From Polyangiaceae bacterium UTPRO1 (GTDB taxonomy: Bacteria > Desulfobacterota > Binatia > UTPRO1), in NCBI GenBank assembly GCA_002050235.1, contig MWST01000003.1, positions 36,747-100,746 of the forward strand: DNA of 64,000 nucleotides, read 5' to 3'. Positions 18,107 to 29,112 of the stretch are shown one piece after another. Position numbers and translations under genes: made by a program. The notes beneath the pieces were generated by a model. It saw only the letters and a list, made by a program, of their open reading frames with translations, had not been told where the DNA came from and made no database searches. Within the stretch, counting starts at the first letter, position 1. Every line of letters starts with the position of its first letter.

Positions 18107-19267
18107 CTAGGGAGCAGTCAATACGGCTTCGAGGACCGTCTCGACGTGCGGACCTTGCGGGAAGAGATCGAGCGGTTGTACGCGCCCGATCGCGTAGCCT
18201 GCGCCGGTGAGCGTGCGCGCGTCGCGCGCTAGGGTGGTCGGGTCGCACGACACGTAGACGATGCGTTCGGGTGCAAGCCGCGCCAGGAGATGCGTCACTG
18301 CAGCGGCGCCGGTGCGCGGCGGATCGAGAACCGCGACGCGCGCGCCCGAGAGACCGTGACGACGGAGATACGCGTCCGCGGCGGCGACCACGAAGCGCAC
18401 GTTGTCGAGACCTGCCGCCGCTGCGTTGGCGGCGCCGTCCTCGATCCCGCGGGCGTCGTGATCGACGGCGACGACCGACGGCGCGATGCGTGCGAGCGGC
18501 AGCGTCAGATTGCCGGCGCCGCAGAAGAGGTCGAGCACCGGCGCGCCGCCGCCGACCAGCGCCGTTACCGAGCGCACGAGGAGCCGGTTGGCGGCAGGGT
18601 TCACTTGCGTGAAGGTCCCGGCGCGCTGCACGGTCGGCGGCGCGTCGGCTTGCGCGCGCACCGTGATCGTGGTGGTCCCGAAGCGGCGCCTCCACGTGCG
18701 GCCGCGGAGCGCCATCCCTGCGGCGGTCGGGGTAGCGGCGAGCCAGGCGCGGATCGTCGCCTCGTCGGCGGCGACGAAGGCGCCCCGAGCTGTCGCCTCG
18801 AACACGAGCGTTCCGCGTCCGTCGGCGACGATCTCCACGTCGTCGAGCACGGTGTGCAACGAGGCGACGAGAGTTCGCAGCGGTGCGAGCCCGGCGGCGA
18901 CGGGGGGCTCGGCGATCGGACACTGGTCGATCGGCACGAGCGCATGCGAGCGCGGCTGCCGGTAGCCTACGACGCCGCCGGCGCCGACATGCACCCGGAT
19001 GCGATGGCGGTAGCCCCACTCCGAAGGCGCGGCGATGATCGGCAGGAGCGCGCGGGGCGCGGCGCCGGCGATCCGCGCCAGCGACTCGCGGACGCTCGCT
19101 TCCTTGGCGACGAGTTGCGCGGCGTAGTCGATGTGCTGCCACGGGCAGCCGCCGCACGCATGCGCCCACGGGCACGGCGGCGTGCGGCGCGCCACACCCG
19201 GCGTGCAGGCGTGGACGAGCGCGGCGCGCGCCCAGTTGCGGTGCTCCTCGACGATGCGGACCCGCAC
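18107..19267 (-). CDS. RlmD/RumA-like 5-methyluridine methyltransferase with [4Fe-4S] motif (true start probably upstream)
   Basis: An S-adenosylmethionine-dependent RNA uracil-C5 methyltransferase. Cysteines CPWAHACGGC and IDQCPIAE form the iron-sulfur pattern of RlmD. The catalytic half has the SAM-binding VLDLFCGAGNLTLPLAR, VAVLDPPRTG and the nucleophile in IVYVSCDPTTLARD, with the closing LDLFPQGPHVETVLE. The first in-frame start is GTG 19267. The same frame upstream of it encodes VVFVPGAAPGDRV and about 40 residues that fit the N-terminal TRAM RNA-binding domain, yet no ATG, GTG or TTG precedes it before the next gene's stop at 19449. The coordinates therefore give the minimum coding region. 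Confidence 0.88.
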   Translation of the reverse strand: MRVRIVEEHRNWARAALVHACTPGVARRTPPCPWAHACGGCPWQHIDYAAQLVAKEASVRESLARIAGAAPRALLPIIAAPSEWGYRHRIRVHVGAGGVVGYRQPRSHALVPIDQCPIAEPPVAAGLAPLRTLVASLHTVLDDVEIVADGRGTLVFEATARGAFVAADEATIRAWLAATPTAAGMALRGRTWRRRFGTTTITVRAQADAPPTVQRAGTFTQVNPAANRLLVRSVTALVGGGAPVLDLFCGAGNLTLPLARIAPSVVAVDHDARGIEDGAANAAAAGLDNVRFVVAAADAYLRRHGLSGARVAVLDPPRTGAAAVTHLLARLAPERIVYVSCDPTTLARDARTLTGAGYAIGRVQPLDLFPQGPHVETVLEAVLTAP

Positions 19268-19448
19268 CCGGTCGCCCGGCGCCGCGCCGGGGACGAAGAC
19301 GACGCGCCCCTCGTGGCGTCCGAGCGCATCCCGTCCGTAGGCTAGCGCGGTGACGTCGAGGACGAACGTCCCCGGCGTGTCCGGACAGTGGGGTGTCGGC
19401 GGCGGCCGCTCGGTGCTCGTGGGGTGATCCTCGCTGGCGCGGGCCCGC

Positions 19449-19781
19449 TCAGTCGTTCGCTGCGGGCGCCGCTCCCGGCGCCGGCTCGGCGGCGGGCGCC
19501 TCGCGGGCGGGGGCGAGCCGCTCCCGCGCCACCGCCTCGAAGCGGTCGGCGAGCTCCTCGAAGCGGCGCGCCATCTGCTCGCTCCGGCCGGCGACGTCCT
19601 CGAGCCGTCGCGCCATGAACGTGCGCTGGTCTTCGAGCTCGCGGATCTTCGCCTCCAGCTCCTGCACGCGCGGGTTGGCGGCGATGATGTAGTTGCCGGC
19701 CCCTGACGTCACCATGAACACGGCGCCGGCGACGCCGAGGATGAACCCCAGCAGGAATCCCACCAAGACCTTCAATATCAT
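19449..19781 (-). CDS. Small membrane-anchored coiled-coil protein downstream of NAD-GDH
   Basis: A protein of 110 residues. One long N-terminal membrane helix (MILKVLVGFLLGFILGVAGAVFMV) is followed by a predicted coiled coil (VQELEAKIRELEDQRTFMARRL ... MARRFEELADRFEAVA) and an Ala/Pro/Glu-rich tail. It starts at ATG 19781 with GGAGGAGA just upstream and overlaps the glutamate dehydrogenase stop by ATGA, so both are read from one message. It may anchor or organise the dehydrogenase at the membrane, but this is inference from linkage alone. I recognise no named family. Confidence 0.8.
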   Translation of the reverse strand: MILKVLVGFLLGFILGVAGAVFMVTSGAGNYIIAANPRVQELEAKIRELEDQRTFMARRLEDVAGRSEQMARRFEELADRFEAVARERLAPAREAPAAEPAPGAAPAAND

Positions 19782-22700
19782 CCGTTCTCCTCCAATCGTC
19801 CGAGCTCGCGCACCAATACCATGATCGCGGCGAGTGTGACGGTCCCCGCGCTCTGGAGGTCGGCGAGGAGGGTGCGGATGCGCTCCAGCGTCGCGGCGCG
19901 GCGGAGACGATAGGTCACGACTCGGGCGGCGACCTCGCCGCTGCCGGCGAGCAGCCGGCGGGTGAGCTCGCGGCGCACCCGGTCGAGCTCGGCGCCGAGG
20001 CTTTCCACCGCCCGGCGCTCCCAGCGGTCCGCGCCGGCGGTGTCGTCCAGGGTCCGGCGGAGCCAGGCGAAGTCGAAGATCTCGTCGGCGCCGAAGTAGG
20101 TCGCGGCTACGGTCGCCGACGGAATGCTGGTCGCGGCCGCTACGTGCGCGACGTCGAGGAGCGCGCGCAGCCCTTCCAGCCGAACGCAGGATGCTACGAG
20201 ATCCGCCGGCACCTGCTCGGCGGCGAGGGCTGCGGCGCGGGCTTGGCGACGGCCGCGCTCGGCCGGCGGCAGCGCCGCTTCGGCTTCCGCGAGCGCCGGT
20301 CGGAGGCGATCTATGAGAGCGTCGAGGGAGCCGAGGCTCGGATAGGCGGCGAGCAGCCAGCGCACCGTGCGGTCGAGCGCGGCGACCACGAGATCGAGCA
20401 CGCGCGTCTCGACCGCCGGTCCCGCCTCGGCCGCTCGGGACGCCAGCGCGCGGGCGCCGGCGAGAGCGTCCGCGATCACGAAGGCGCGCGCGATGTCGGG
20501 CACCGACGCGCCGCTCTCGCGCATCGTGCGCGTGAAGAAAGTGGCGCCCATCAGGTCGACGATGTCGTTCGTGAGCGTGGTGGCGATGATCTCGCGGCGC
20601 AGCCGATGCGTGCGGATGGCGTCGCGGCAGCGGGCGACCATCGGCGCCGGGAAGTACGCGAACAGCACGCCTTCGAGATAGGGATCCTCGCAGAGGGCGT
20701 CGCCGGCGAGGAGCCGCGTCGCATGCATCTTGGCGTACGCCAGCAGCACGGCGAGCTCGGGGCGCGTGAGGCCGCGGACGGTCGATCGGCGCGCCCGCAG
20801 AGCCTCGCGATCGGGCAACCCTTCGAGCGCGCGATCGAGAAGCCCGGTCGCTTCGAGATCGGCCATCATCTCGCGGAAGTCGACGAGGCGGGTCTCGCTG
20901 CGGCGCTGGTCGCGCGAGATGACCCGGCTCTGGGCGCGGTTGTGGGCGAGCACGAGCGCGGCTACGTCCTCGGCGATCTCCCGGAGGAGATCGTTGCGAG
21001 CGGCCACGGTCATGGCGCCGCTGGCGACCAGCGGCTGCAAGGCGATCTTCAGGTTCACCTCGTGGTCCGAGGTATCGACGCCGGCGGAATTGTCGATGGC
21101 GTCGGTGTTGATGCGGCCGCCCGCGAGCGCGAGCTCGATCCGCGCCCGCTGCGTGAACCCGAGATTGCCGCCTTCGCCGACCACGCGGGCGCGGAGCTCG
21201 TTCGCGTTCACGCGCACGGCGGCATTGGCGGCATCGCCGACCTCGGCGTTGCTCTCGCTCCGCGCCTTCACGTAGGTGCCGATGCCGCCGTTGAAGAGCA
21301 GGTCGGTCGGCATGCGCAGCACCGCCTGGATCAACTGATCGGCGTCGATCGTCTCTGCGGCGATGCCGAGCATGGCGCGCGCTTCGGCCGAGAGCCGGAC
21401 GGTCTTGGTGCCGCGCGGGATCACGGCCGCGCCCGCGCTCATGGCCTCGGGACGGTAGTCGGCCCAGCTCGAGCGCGGCAACGCGAAGAGCCGGGCCCGC
21501 TCTGCGTACGACGCTTCCGGATCGGGATCGGGGTCGAGGAATACGTGGCGGTGGTCGAAAGCGGCGCGCAAGCGCGCCGTGCGCGAGCGGAGCAGGCCGT
21601 TGCCGAAGACGTCGCCGCTCATGTCGCCGATGCCGGTCACGGTGAACGCGTCGCGGGTGACGTCGCGGCCGTCGAGCTCGCGGAAGTGGAGCGCGATGCA
21701 CTCCCACGCGCCGCGCGCCGTGATGCCCATGCGCTTGTGGTCGTAGCCGTGCGAGCCGCCCGAAGCGAAGGCGTCGCCGAGCCAGAAGCCGCGCTCTGCG
21801 GCGAGCGCGTTGGCGACGTCCGAGAAGGTGGCGGTGCCTTTGTCGGCGGCGACTACGAGGTACGGGTCGGGCTGATCGTGGCAGGCGATGCCGGCCGGAC
21901 GCACGACGCGGTCGCCGTCGAGGTTGTCGGTGAGATCGAGCAGGCAGCCGACGAACGTGCGGTAGGCGGCGACCACTGCCGCCGGGTCGACCGGCCCCTT
22001 GACGATGAATCCGCCCTTGGCGCCGACCGGAACGATGACGGCGTTCTTCACCGTCTGCGTCTTCAAGAGGCCGAGGATCTCGGCCCGGAAATCGTCGCGC
22101 CGCTCGCTCCAGCGCAGGCCGCCGCGCGCGATGCGGCCGGCGCGCAGGTGCACGCCCTCGACGCGCGGCCCGTGGACGAAGATCTCGTACAGCGGGCGCG
22201 GCTTCGGCATGTGGTCGACGCGGGCGCAGTCCACCTTGAAAGCGACGGTCTCGCCGCGTCCGGTCGCCAGCCCGGCGTAGTAGCTCGTGCGTACGGTGGC
22301 GCCGACGAGATTGCCGAGCGCGCGCAGGACCCGGTCGTCGGCGATGTTCGGGATCTCGTCGAGCGCGCCGACGAAGGCATCGCCAGCGGCGGCAGCTCGC
22401 TCGGGGTCGGCGCGCGGATCGTGGCGCGCCGCAAACCAGGCGAAGAGCAGCGCCGCGTGGCGCGGATGGCGGGTGAGCGCGTCCACCGCGGCGCGCGGGC
22501 TCGGCGCGGCGCCGATCTGCGTCGCGTAGACGCCGTAGCCGCGCAACACCTCGATCTCCTGCCACGAGAGCCCGGCGGTGAGCACGAGGCGGTGCAGGCC
22601 GTCGCTCTCGACGCGCCCATCGCGGACGGCGAGCACGGCCGCGATCAGGCGTGCAGCGTCACCGGCGAGGTCGATGCGGGCGCCCGCCTCCGTGCGCACC

Positions 22701-24538
22701 AGGAAGGTCTCGATGTGGGCCGGCGCGCCTGCGAGCGCCGGCAAGAGCACGGCGTTTTCCGCGAACACGCGCAGCCCGAGGTCCTCGAGCACCGGCATGA
22801 CGTCGGAGAGGACGAGCGGTCGGCGGAGGTACAGCTTGATCGCCGTGCAGGGCTCGGGATCACCGGGGGCGTCGGCGAGCGCGATGCGGATCTGCGCTCC
22901 GGCGACGAGCGCCTCGAGCTCCGCGACGTCGGCCGCGGCCGTCGCCGGATCGGTCGCCGCCTTGTAGACGTCGGGAAAGACCGCGGTGTAGCGCTCGGCG
23001 AGCGCCGTACCCTCGGTGTCTCCGTAGGCGGCTCGCAGCCGATCGCCGAGGCGGTCGTTCCAGCCGCGCGTCAGTTCGGCGATCTCGTGCTGCAGCTCCT
23101 CGCGGCGGACCGCCAGGACCTGGGCGCGCGGTGCCGCCAGCGAGACGTGCAGGCGGGCGTGCTCGTTGGCGTCGAGCACGACGTGGTCCTCGACGACCTC
23201 GCCGCCGAAGCGGCTCGCCAGCGTGTCGCGCATGCGGTCCCGCACCAGCTCGGAGAAGGCGTCGCGCTGCATGATGATCGTGACTGCGACGCCGCGCTCG
23301 AGCGGGTCCGATCGCAGAGTCAGCGTCACTTCGCGCGAGCGTTCGGCGGCGAGGATCGTGCGGATCTCGGTGCGGATGGCGTCGACCGACATCGCGAACA
23401 GCTCCACCTTGGGCAGCGTGTCGAAGATCGCCTGGATCTCGCGGTGCTCGTGCGAGTCAGGTACGACGCGCTCCGCCTGCAGCACTTGCTGGAAGCGCCG
23501 CCGCAGCACCGGGATCTCCGAAGCCGTATCGGCGTAGGCCTTGGCGGTGAGGAGTCCGAGGAGGCGGAGCTCGCCGCGCACGCGTCCCTGGCGGTCGAGC
23601 TTCTTCACGCCGACGTACTCCATGCGGACGTCGCGGTGGACCGGCGCGTGCGCGGCGGTGCGTGCGATCACCAGCAGCGGACCGCCGACCACGCGGCTGC
23701 GGATCGGCTCGGGGATGTTCGCGATCGCCGTCGGCGTGGCCCAGTGCGAGCGCTCGCTGCGGCGCAGGAGACCGAGGCCGGAGTCGGGGTCGAGCGCCAG
23801 GGTCGGCACGCCGTCGCGCTCCTCGATGGAGACGCTGCGATAGCCGAGGAAGACGAAGCCGCCGGCGATCATCCACCGCAGCAGCTCTTGGACTTCCTGC
23901 ACCTCGTCTTCCCAGGCGGCGCTGCCGCCTTTGTAGCCTTCGAGGTGGGCGATGACGCCCTCGGTGGCGGCGACGAGCGCCTGGTAGTCGTCGGTCACCA
24001 GCACGAGGTCGGCGAGGCGCGCAGCGACGGCGGCCTCGAGTGCGGCGCGGCGCTCGACGTCGAGAGGCGGCAGCACGACGTGCACCAACGACTCGCGCGC
24101 TCCGGCGCCTTCGTGTGCGGCGTCGAGGCCGCGCAGCGGGCCGAGCTCGTCCGGCGCCGCGGCGGACTCCCGCAGCGTGGTGAGCAGCGGGTGCAGGACG
24201 TGGCGGATTTCGATGCCCGCGGCGCGCACGCAGTTGCGGATCGTATCGACGATGAAGGGGCGATCGGTGACCACGGTCTCGAGGACCGTCGCGTCGTCGC
24301 CGGTGCAGGTGCGGATGCGCGGTACCCGGCCGGGCGCCGCGATGAAAGCGAAGCTCCGGGCGGCGACCGCGGCGGCGGCATCGTCGCCGAGCTCGCTTGC
24401 CCATCGTTCTCCGTCCTTGACGAAGAGCGCGGTCGCCAGGGCGGCGATCGCCTCGCCTGCGGAGCCCGGATGCTGCGCGCGCACGCGAGCGACGATGCGC
24501 GCCAGGTGCTCGCCCTCGACGCCCGCCGGGCGGCTCAC
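19778..24538 (-). CDS. NAD-specific glutamate dehydrogenase, large (about 180 kDa) type
   Basis: A protein of 1586 residues, matching the GDH-180 family that converts glutamate to 2-oxoglutarate and ammonia with NAD. The long N-terminal part contains ACT-like regulatory modules (TVLETVVTDRPFIVDTIRNCVRAAG). The catalytic core (about 780-1150) shows GGLRWSERRDDFRAEILGLLKTQTVKNAVIVPVGAKGGFIVKG, with the substrate-binding lysines, and GIGDMSGDVFGNGLL of the dinucleotide region. The C-terminal segment is helical. It starts with GTG in a GTGA overlap with the GNAT gene and ends in an ATGA overlap with the small coiled-coil gene. Family assignment is secure. A 1532-codon frame on the opposite strand is a GC-driven shadow. 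Confidence 0.96.
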   Translation of the reverse strand: MSRPAGVEGEHLARIVARVRAQHPGSAGEAIAALATALFVKDGERWASELGDDAAAAVAARSFAFIAAPGRVPRIRTCTGDDATVLETVVTDRPFIVDTIRNCVRAAGIEIRHVLHPLLTTLRESAAAPDELGPLRGLDAAHEGAGARESLVHVVLPPLDVERRAALEAAVAARLADLVLVTDDYQALVAATEGVIAHLEGYKGGSAAWEDEVQEVQELLRWMIAGGFVFLGYRSVSIEERDGVPTLALDPDSGLGLLRRSERSHWATPTAIANIPEPIRSRVVGGPLLVIARTAAHAPVHRDVRMEYVGVKKLDRQGRVRGELRLLGLLTAKAYADTASEIPVLRRRFQQVLQAERVVPDSHEHREIQAIFDTLPKVELFAMSVDAIRTEIRTILAAERSREVTLTLRSDPLERGVAVTIIMQRDAFSELVRDRMRDTLASRFGGEVVEDHVVLDANEHARLHVSLAAPRAQVLAVRREELQHEIAELTRGWNDRLGDRLRAAYGDTEGTALAERYTAVFPDVYKAATDPATAAADVAELEALVAGAQIRIALADAPGDPEPCTAIKLYLRRPLVLSDVMPVLEDLGLRVFAENAVLLPALAGAPAHIETFLVRTEAGARIDLAGDAARLIAAVLAVRDGRVESDGLHRLVLTAGLSWQEIEVLRGYGVYATQIGAAPSPRAAVDALTRHPRHAALLFAWFAARHDPRADPERAAAAGDAFVGALDEIPNIADDRVLRALGNLVGATVRTSYYAGLATGRGETVAFKVDCARVDHMPKPRPLYEIFVHGPRVEGVHLRAGRIARGGLRWSERRDDFRAEILGLLKTQTVKNAVIVPVGAKGGFIVKGPVDPAAVVAAYRTFVGCLLDLTDNLDGDRVVRPAGIACHDQPDPYLVVAADKGTATFSDVANALAAERGFWLGDAFASGGSHGYDHKRMGITARGAWECIALHFRELDGRDVTRDAFTVTGIGDMSGDVFGNGLLRSRTARLRAAFDHRHVFLDPDPDPEASYAERARLFALPRSSWADYRPEAMSAGAAVIPRGTKTVRLSAEARAMLGIAAETIDADQLIQAVLRMPTDLLFNGGIGTYVKARSESNAEVGDAANAAVRVNANELRARVVGEGGNLGFTQRARIELALAGGRINTDAIDNSAGVDTSDHEVNLKIALQPLVASGAMTVAARNDLLREIAEDVAALVLAHNRAQSRVISRDQRRSETRLVDFREMMADLEATGLLDRALEGLPDREALRARRSTVRGLTRPELAVLLAYAKMHATRLLAGDALCEDPYLEGVLFAYFPAPMVARCRDAIRTHRLRREIIATTLTNDIVDLMGATFFTRTMRESGASVPDIARAFVIADALAGARALASRAAEAGPAVETRVLDLVVAALDRTVRWLLAAYPSLGSLDALIDRLRPALAEAEAALPPAERGRRQARAAALAAEQVPADLVASCVRLEGLRALLDVAHVAAATSIPSATVAATYFGADEIFDFAWLRRTLDDTAGADRWERRAVESLGAELDRVRRELTRRLLAGSGEVAARVVTYRLRRAATLERIRTLLADLQSAGTVTLAAIMVLVRELGRLEENG

Positions 24539-24936
24539 GACGACACTGGGCGGCGGCGGATGCGCGCCGCGTCCTCCCAGAGCGGATCGCAGGCGCCGGG
24601 GTCGTCGGTGTGCAGTTCCAGCCGCGCGCAGCCGCGCGCCGCTGCGCGCGCCTCGGCGCAGGCGAGGAGCTCGGCTACTGCCGCGGCGTCGCCGCGCAGC
24701 TCGCGCACCATGGCGGTTGCCGGTCCGAGCCCGCGCACGTAGGCGATCACGACCAGGCCCGCCAGCGCTGCGTCGCCTTCGCGCTCGGCGACGTAGAGAT
24801 CCTCGCGCAGCGTCCCGACGAGGCGCCGGAAGCGCTTGCGCTCGGCGCGGCTCGCGTCCGGTCGGACGCCGAGCAGGGCGCGCACGCGCGCGAAATCGCC
24901 TCGACGGGCGCGGCGCACCGTGAACTCGGGCAGCAT
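24535..24936 (-). CDS. GNAT-like acetyltransferase domain protein
   Basis: A protein of 133 residues starting MLPEFTVRRARRGDFARVRALL, the normal opening strand-helix of GNAT enzymes. ALAGLVVIAYVRGLG gives strand 4. ACAEARAAARGCARLELHT gives the helix-strand pair of the C-terminal half. The acetyl-CoA loop is degenerate: RELRGDAAAVAELL replaces the usual R-G-x-G-x-G. It may therefore bind acetyl-CoA poorly or not act as an acetyltransferase. ATG 24936 is chosen over an upstream start at 25002 because it opens directly on the fold. Its stop overlaps the GTG of the dehydrogenase gene, so a regulatory link to that enzyme is possible but unproven. Confidence 0.72.
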   Translation of the reverse strand: MLPEFTVRRARRGDFARVRALLGVRPDASRAERKRFRRLVGTLREDLYVAEREGDAALAGLVVIAYVRGLGPATAMVRELRGDAAAVAELLACAEARAAARGCARLELHTDDPGACDPLWEDAARIRRRPVSS

Positions 24937-25033
24937 GGCGGCGGTGTTTACCAACCGGAGCGCAGCCGGGCCAGAGGAGGGCATCGCGAGTTCCGCTCGC
25001 ATCCTCGTCGGTGCGGCGCCGTCGCGCGCGGCG

Positions 25034-26932
<1,899 letters not shown>

Positions 26933-27010
26933 CGAACGCCTCCGCGACCCGAACGTGGGTCGTGGAGCGCGGAGCAAAGCAGGTGCCACGAGCCGGAGCG
27001 CCTACCGCGC

Positions 27011-27074
27011 GCGCTTGCGTCGTTCCCGGGAGGCGCTTGCGTACAGCCTGCATGGCGACCGTCATCTTGATGAC
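27011..27074. promoter_or_regulatory. Divergent intergenic region with a direct repeat and a palindrome
   Basis: Between the protease and MBL genes, GCGCTTGCGT occurs twice (27011-27020 and 27033-27042, 22 bp apart). A perfect palindrome GTCATC-TT-GATGAC lies at 27061-27074. These are the only clear symmetrical elements in this 227-base stretch and could be regulator sites for one or both divergent genes. No regulator gene is adjacent, so the assignment is inference. Confidence 0.3.
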
Positions 27075-27159
27075 GTGACGCCGGCCTCGGCGTCGGAAGT
27101 CGGGCTCGGACCCGCATGTCCGTTGCTTTGCGACTTCTCTTGGCGCTAGACACCCGCGC

Positions 27160-27918
27160 ATGCCTGCGTCGGCCGGCGTCAAGCTCGACGTCACCGTTCT
27201 CGGCTCGGCGGACGCGTTCTGCAGCGGCGGGCACCCGCACGCGGCGTACCTGGTCGAGACCGCGCGTGCGACCTTCCTGGTCGACTGCGGTCCGACGGCG
27301 CTGCTGGCGCTGAAGCGCCAGGGAATCGATACCGCGCGCATCGATTTCGTGGTGATCAGCCACATGCACGGCGACCACTTCGCGGGACTGCCGTTCCTGC
27401 TGCTCGAGTGGATCTACGAGCGGCCGCGGACGCGCCCGTTCACGATCCTCGGTCCGGCGGGCATCGGCGCGCGGGTGGAGGCGCTGGCGCGGACGCTCTA
27501 CCCCGACGTCGTCCCGGACGCGCTGCCCTTCGCGCTCGAGTTCGTGGAGCTCGAGCCGGAGCGTCGGGTGACGATCGCCGACGTCGAGCTGCATCCGGTG
27601 CGCGTACCGCACCAGATCGAGGACGTGTCGCTCGCGGTCGCCATCGCGTCCGGCGGCAAGCGTCTCCTCTACAGCGGCGACTCGCCTTGGGACGATCGCT
27701 TCCTCGATCTCGCGCGCGGCGCCGATCTCTTCCTCTGCGAATGCACCGCGTACGACGAGCCCATGGGCCGCCACATCCAATGGACGACGCTCGAGCCGCT
27801 CGTACCGCGGCTGGGTTGCCGCCGCCTCGTGCTCGTTCATCTCGGGCGCAAGATGCGCGCGCACTGCGGCGAGCTCGGCGTCGAGTGCGCTACCGAGGGT
27901 ATGACGATCCGGCTCTGA
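27160..27918 (+). CDS. MBL-fold metal-dependent hydrolase (RNase Z-like)
   Basis: A protein of 252 residues with the metallo-beta-lactamase fold. The metal motif HMHGDH (68-73) sits in FVVISHMHGDHFAGLPF. A later histidine lies in VRVPHQIED, the bridging aspartate in LLYSGDSPWDD, and a last histidine in LVLVHLGRKM. The opening VTVLGSADAFCSGGHPHAAYLVE matches RNase Z/phosphodiesterase-like members. The exosite insertion of true RNase Z is not evident, so the substrate (RNA end, cyclic nucleotide or small ester) is open. It is convergent with the 394-residue unknown gene, with 9 bases between. Confidence 0.9.
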   Translation: MPASAGVKLDVTVLGSADAFCSGGHPHAAYLVETARATFLVDCGPTALLALKRQGIDTARIDFVVISHMHGDHFAGLPFLLLEWIYERPRTRPFTILGPAGIGARVEALARTLYPDVVPDALPFALEFVELEPERRVTIADVELHPVRVPHQIEDVSLAVAIASGGKRLLYSGDSPWDDRFLDLARGADLFLCECTAYDEPMGRHIQWTTLEPLVPRLGCRRLVLVHLGRKMRAHCGELGVECATEGMTIRL

Positions 27919-27927
27919 GCGCGGCAG

Positions 27928-29112
27928 TCAGCGCCGGGGCGGGTACGGCGGCGGACCGCCGCGCGGCTGCCCCGGGCGGACGAGCACCGAGCTCTCTGCT
28001 TCTGCACGCGCCTGCGCCTCGTCCGCAGCGAGGCAAGCGTCGACGCTCCGCCGCAGCAGAGTCGTGGAGAACGGGAGCGGCGCTTCGCCGCGGCCGAGGC
28101 TCGCTGCCGTTGCCGCGGCGGCAGCGGCGAACTCCGGGCGGCCAGTGGCGTGCAACACGAACGCCATTTCCTCGAGGCGCCGCCGCCAAGGCGCCGCCGC
28201 CGGTCCGGCGAACAGCTCGCGCTCGGCGCGCGTCAGCACCGCCTGCACCCGCTCCTCCAGGAGCGGCTGGCTCACGAGGATCGGACTTGCGCGCGCGGCG
28301 CGGAGGTCCTCCAGATAGGGTGCCAGCGTGGCGCGGTCGAGGAGCCAGGTCGCGAAGTCGACCTCGTCGAGGAGCTTGGCGCCGGCGGCGATCGCCGCGG
28401 TGTCCTGCGCCGCGGCGGGGGCGACGCGCGCGATCATGGGCGGCTCGAGCGGGGCGGGCGGACGGCTCGTCAGGCGGGCGCGGAGCGCCGGATACTGGCC
28501 GACCGCCTCGGCGGCGCCGCCGGCCCGGGCGCGCTCGTACCCGGCGGCGAGGAGGGCGTCGCAGTAGGCGCCGTCGAGCGCCACCAGCCGCAGGCGCTGG
28601 CGCGTGACGAGCTCGTCGCGCAAGGCGCGGAACGATTTTCGCGACAGCTCGGCGAGCTGCACTTCGCGCAGGCCTCGCGGCTCGTTCAGGATCGCGGTCA
28701 TGGCGAGGAGGCCGCCCCCGGGCTGCGGCCGCACGATCCAGACCAGGCGGTCGCCGCGGCCGTCGATGCCCGAGGCCCAGCCCTCGAGCGCGGGCGCAGC
28801 CCAACGCGGCGCCGGGGCGGCGGCCGGGGCGGCCGGAGCGGGCGGGACGACGCCGCGCTGTCCGAATCGATAGAGCGCGCGGCGCGCCTCCTTCGCCGCT
28901 GCTTTCCAGCCGCGGTGCGCGGCGGCCGCGGCAAGATCGCGGAGCGCGGCGGCGTGCGCCGCGTCGACGACGGTGGCCAGGCGCTCGGCGAGCGCGCGAT
29001 CGAGGGCGGGCGTGCGGCCGGCGAGCGCCAGGAGGACGTCCGGCGCCGTCTCGTCGTCGGCGATGCCGGCGGCGCGGAGCGCGTCCCGACTCGCCGCCGC
29101 TTCGTCACTCAT
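27928..29112 (-). CDS. Unknown Ala/Arg-rich protein coupled to the M23 peptidase
   Basis: A protein of 394 residues, soluble, without signal peptide or membrane helix. A helical N-terminus with HEAT- or ARM-like composition (residues 1-80) leads to a Pro/Ala linker (PPAPAAPAAAPAPRWAAP). A mixed domain follows with one clear hydrophobic strand (GDRLVWIVRPQPGGGLLAMTAILN). The C-terminal half is helical and ends in a Pro/Arg tail. I recognise no family. It starts at ATG 29112 inside the last codons of the M23 peptidase gene (8-base overlap), so the two are co-translated and may act together. Confidence 0.72.
   Translation of the reverse strand: MSDEAAASRDALRAAGIADDETAPDVLLALAGRTPALDRALAERLATVVDAAHAAALRDLAAAAAHRGWKAAAKEARRALYRFGQRGVVPPAPAAPAAAPAPRWAAPALEGWASGIDGRGDRLVWIVRPQPGGGLLAMTAILNEPRGLREVQLAELSRKSFRALRDELVTRQRLRLVALDGAYCDALLAAGYERARAGGAAEAVGQYPALRARLTSRPPAPLEPPMIARVAPAAAQDTAAIAAGAKLLDEVDFATWLLDRATLAPYLEDLRAARASPILVSQPLLEERVQAVLTRAERELFAGPAAAPWRRRLEEMAFVLHATGRPEFAAAAAATAASLGRGEAPLPFSTTLLRRSVDACLAADEAQARAEAESSVLVRPGQPRGGPPPYPPRR

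Noticed and set aside
20144..24742. 1532-codon open frame opposite the glutamate dehydrogenase
   Set aside because: It mirrors the third-position GC of the real gene, has repetitive His/Arg/Asp/Glu composition and no domain; the minus-strand gene is a clear family member.
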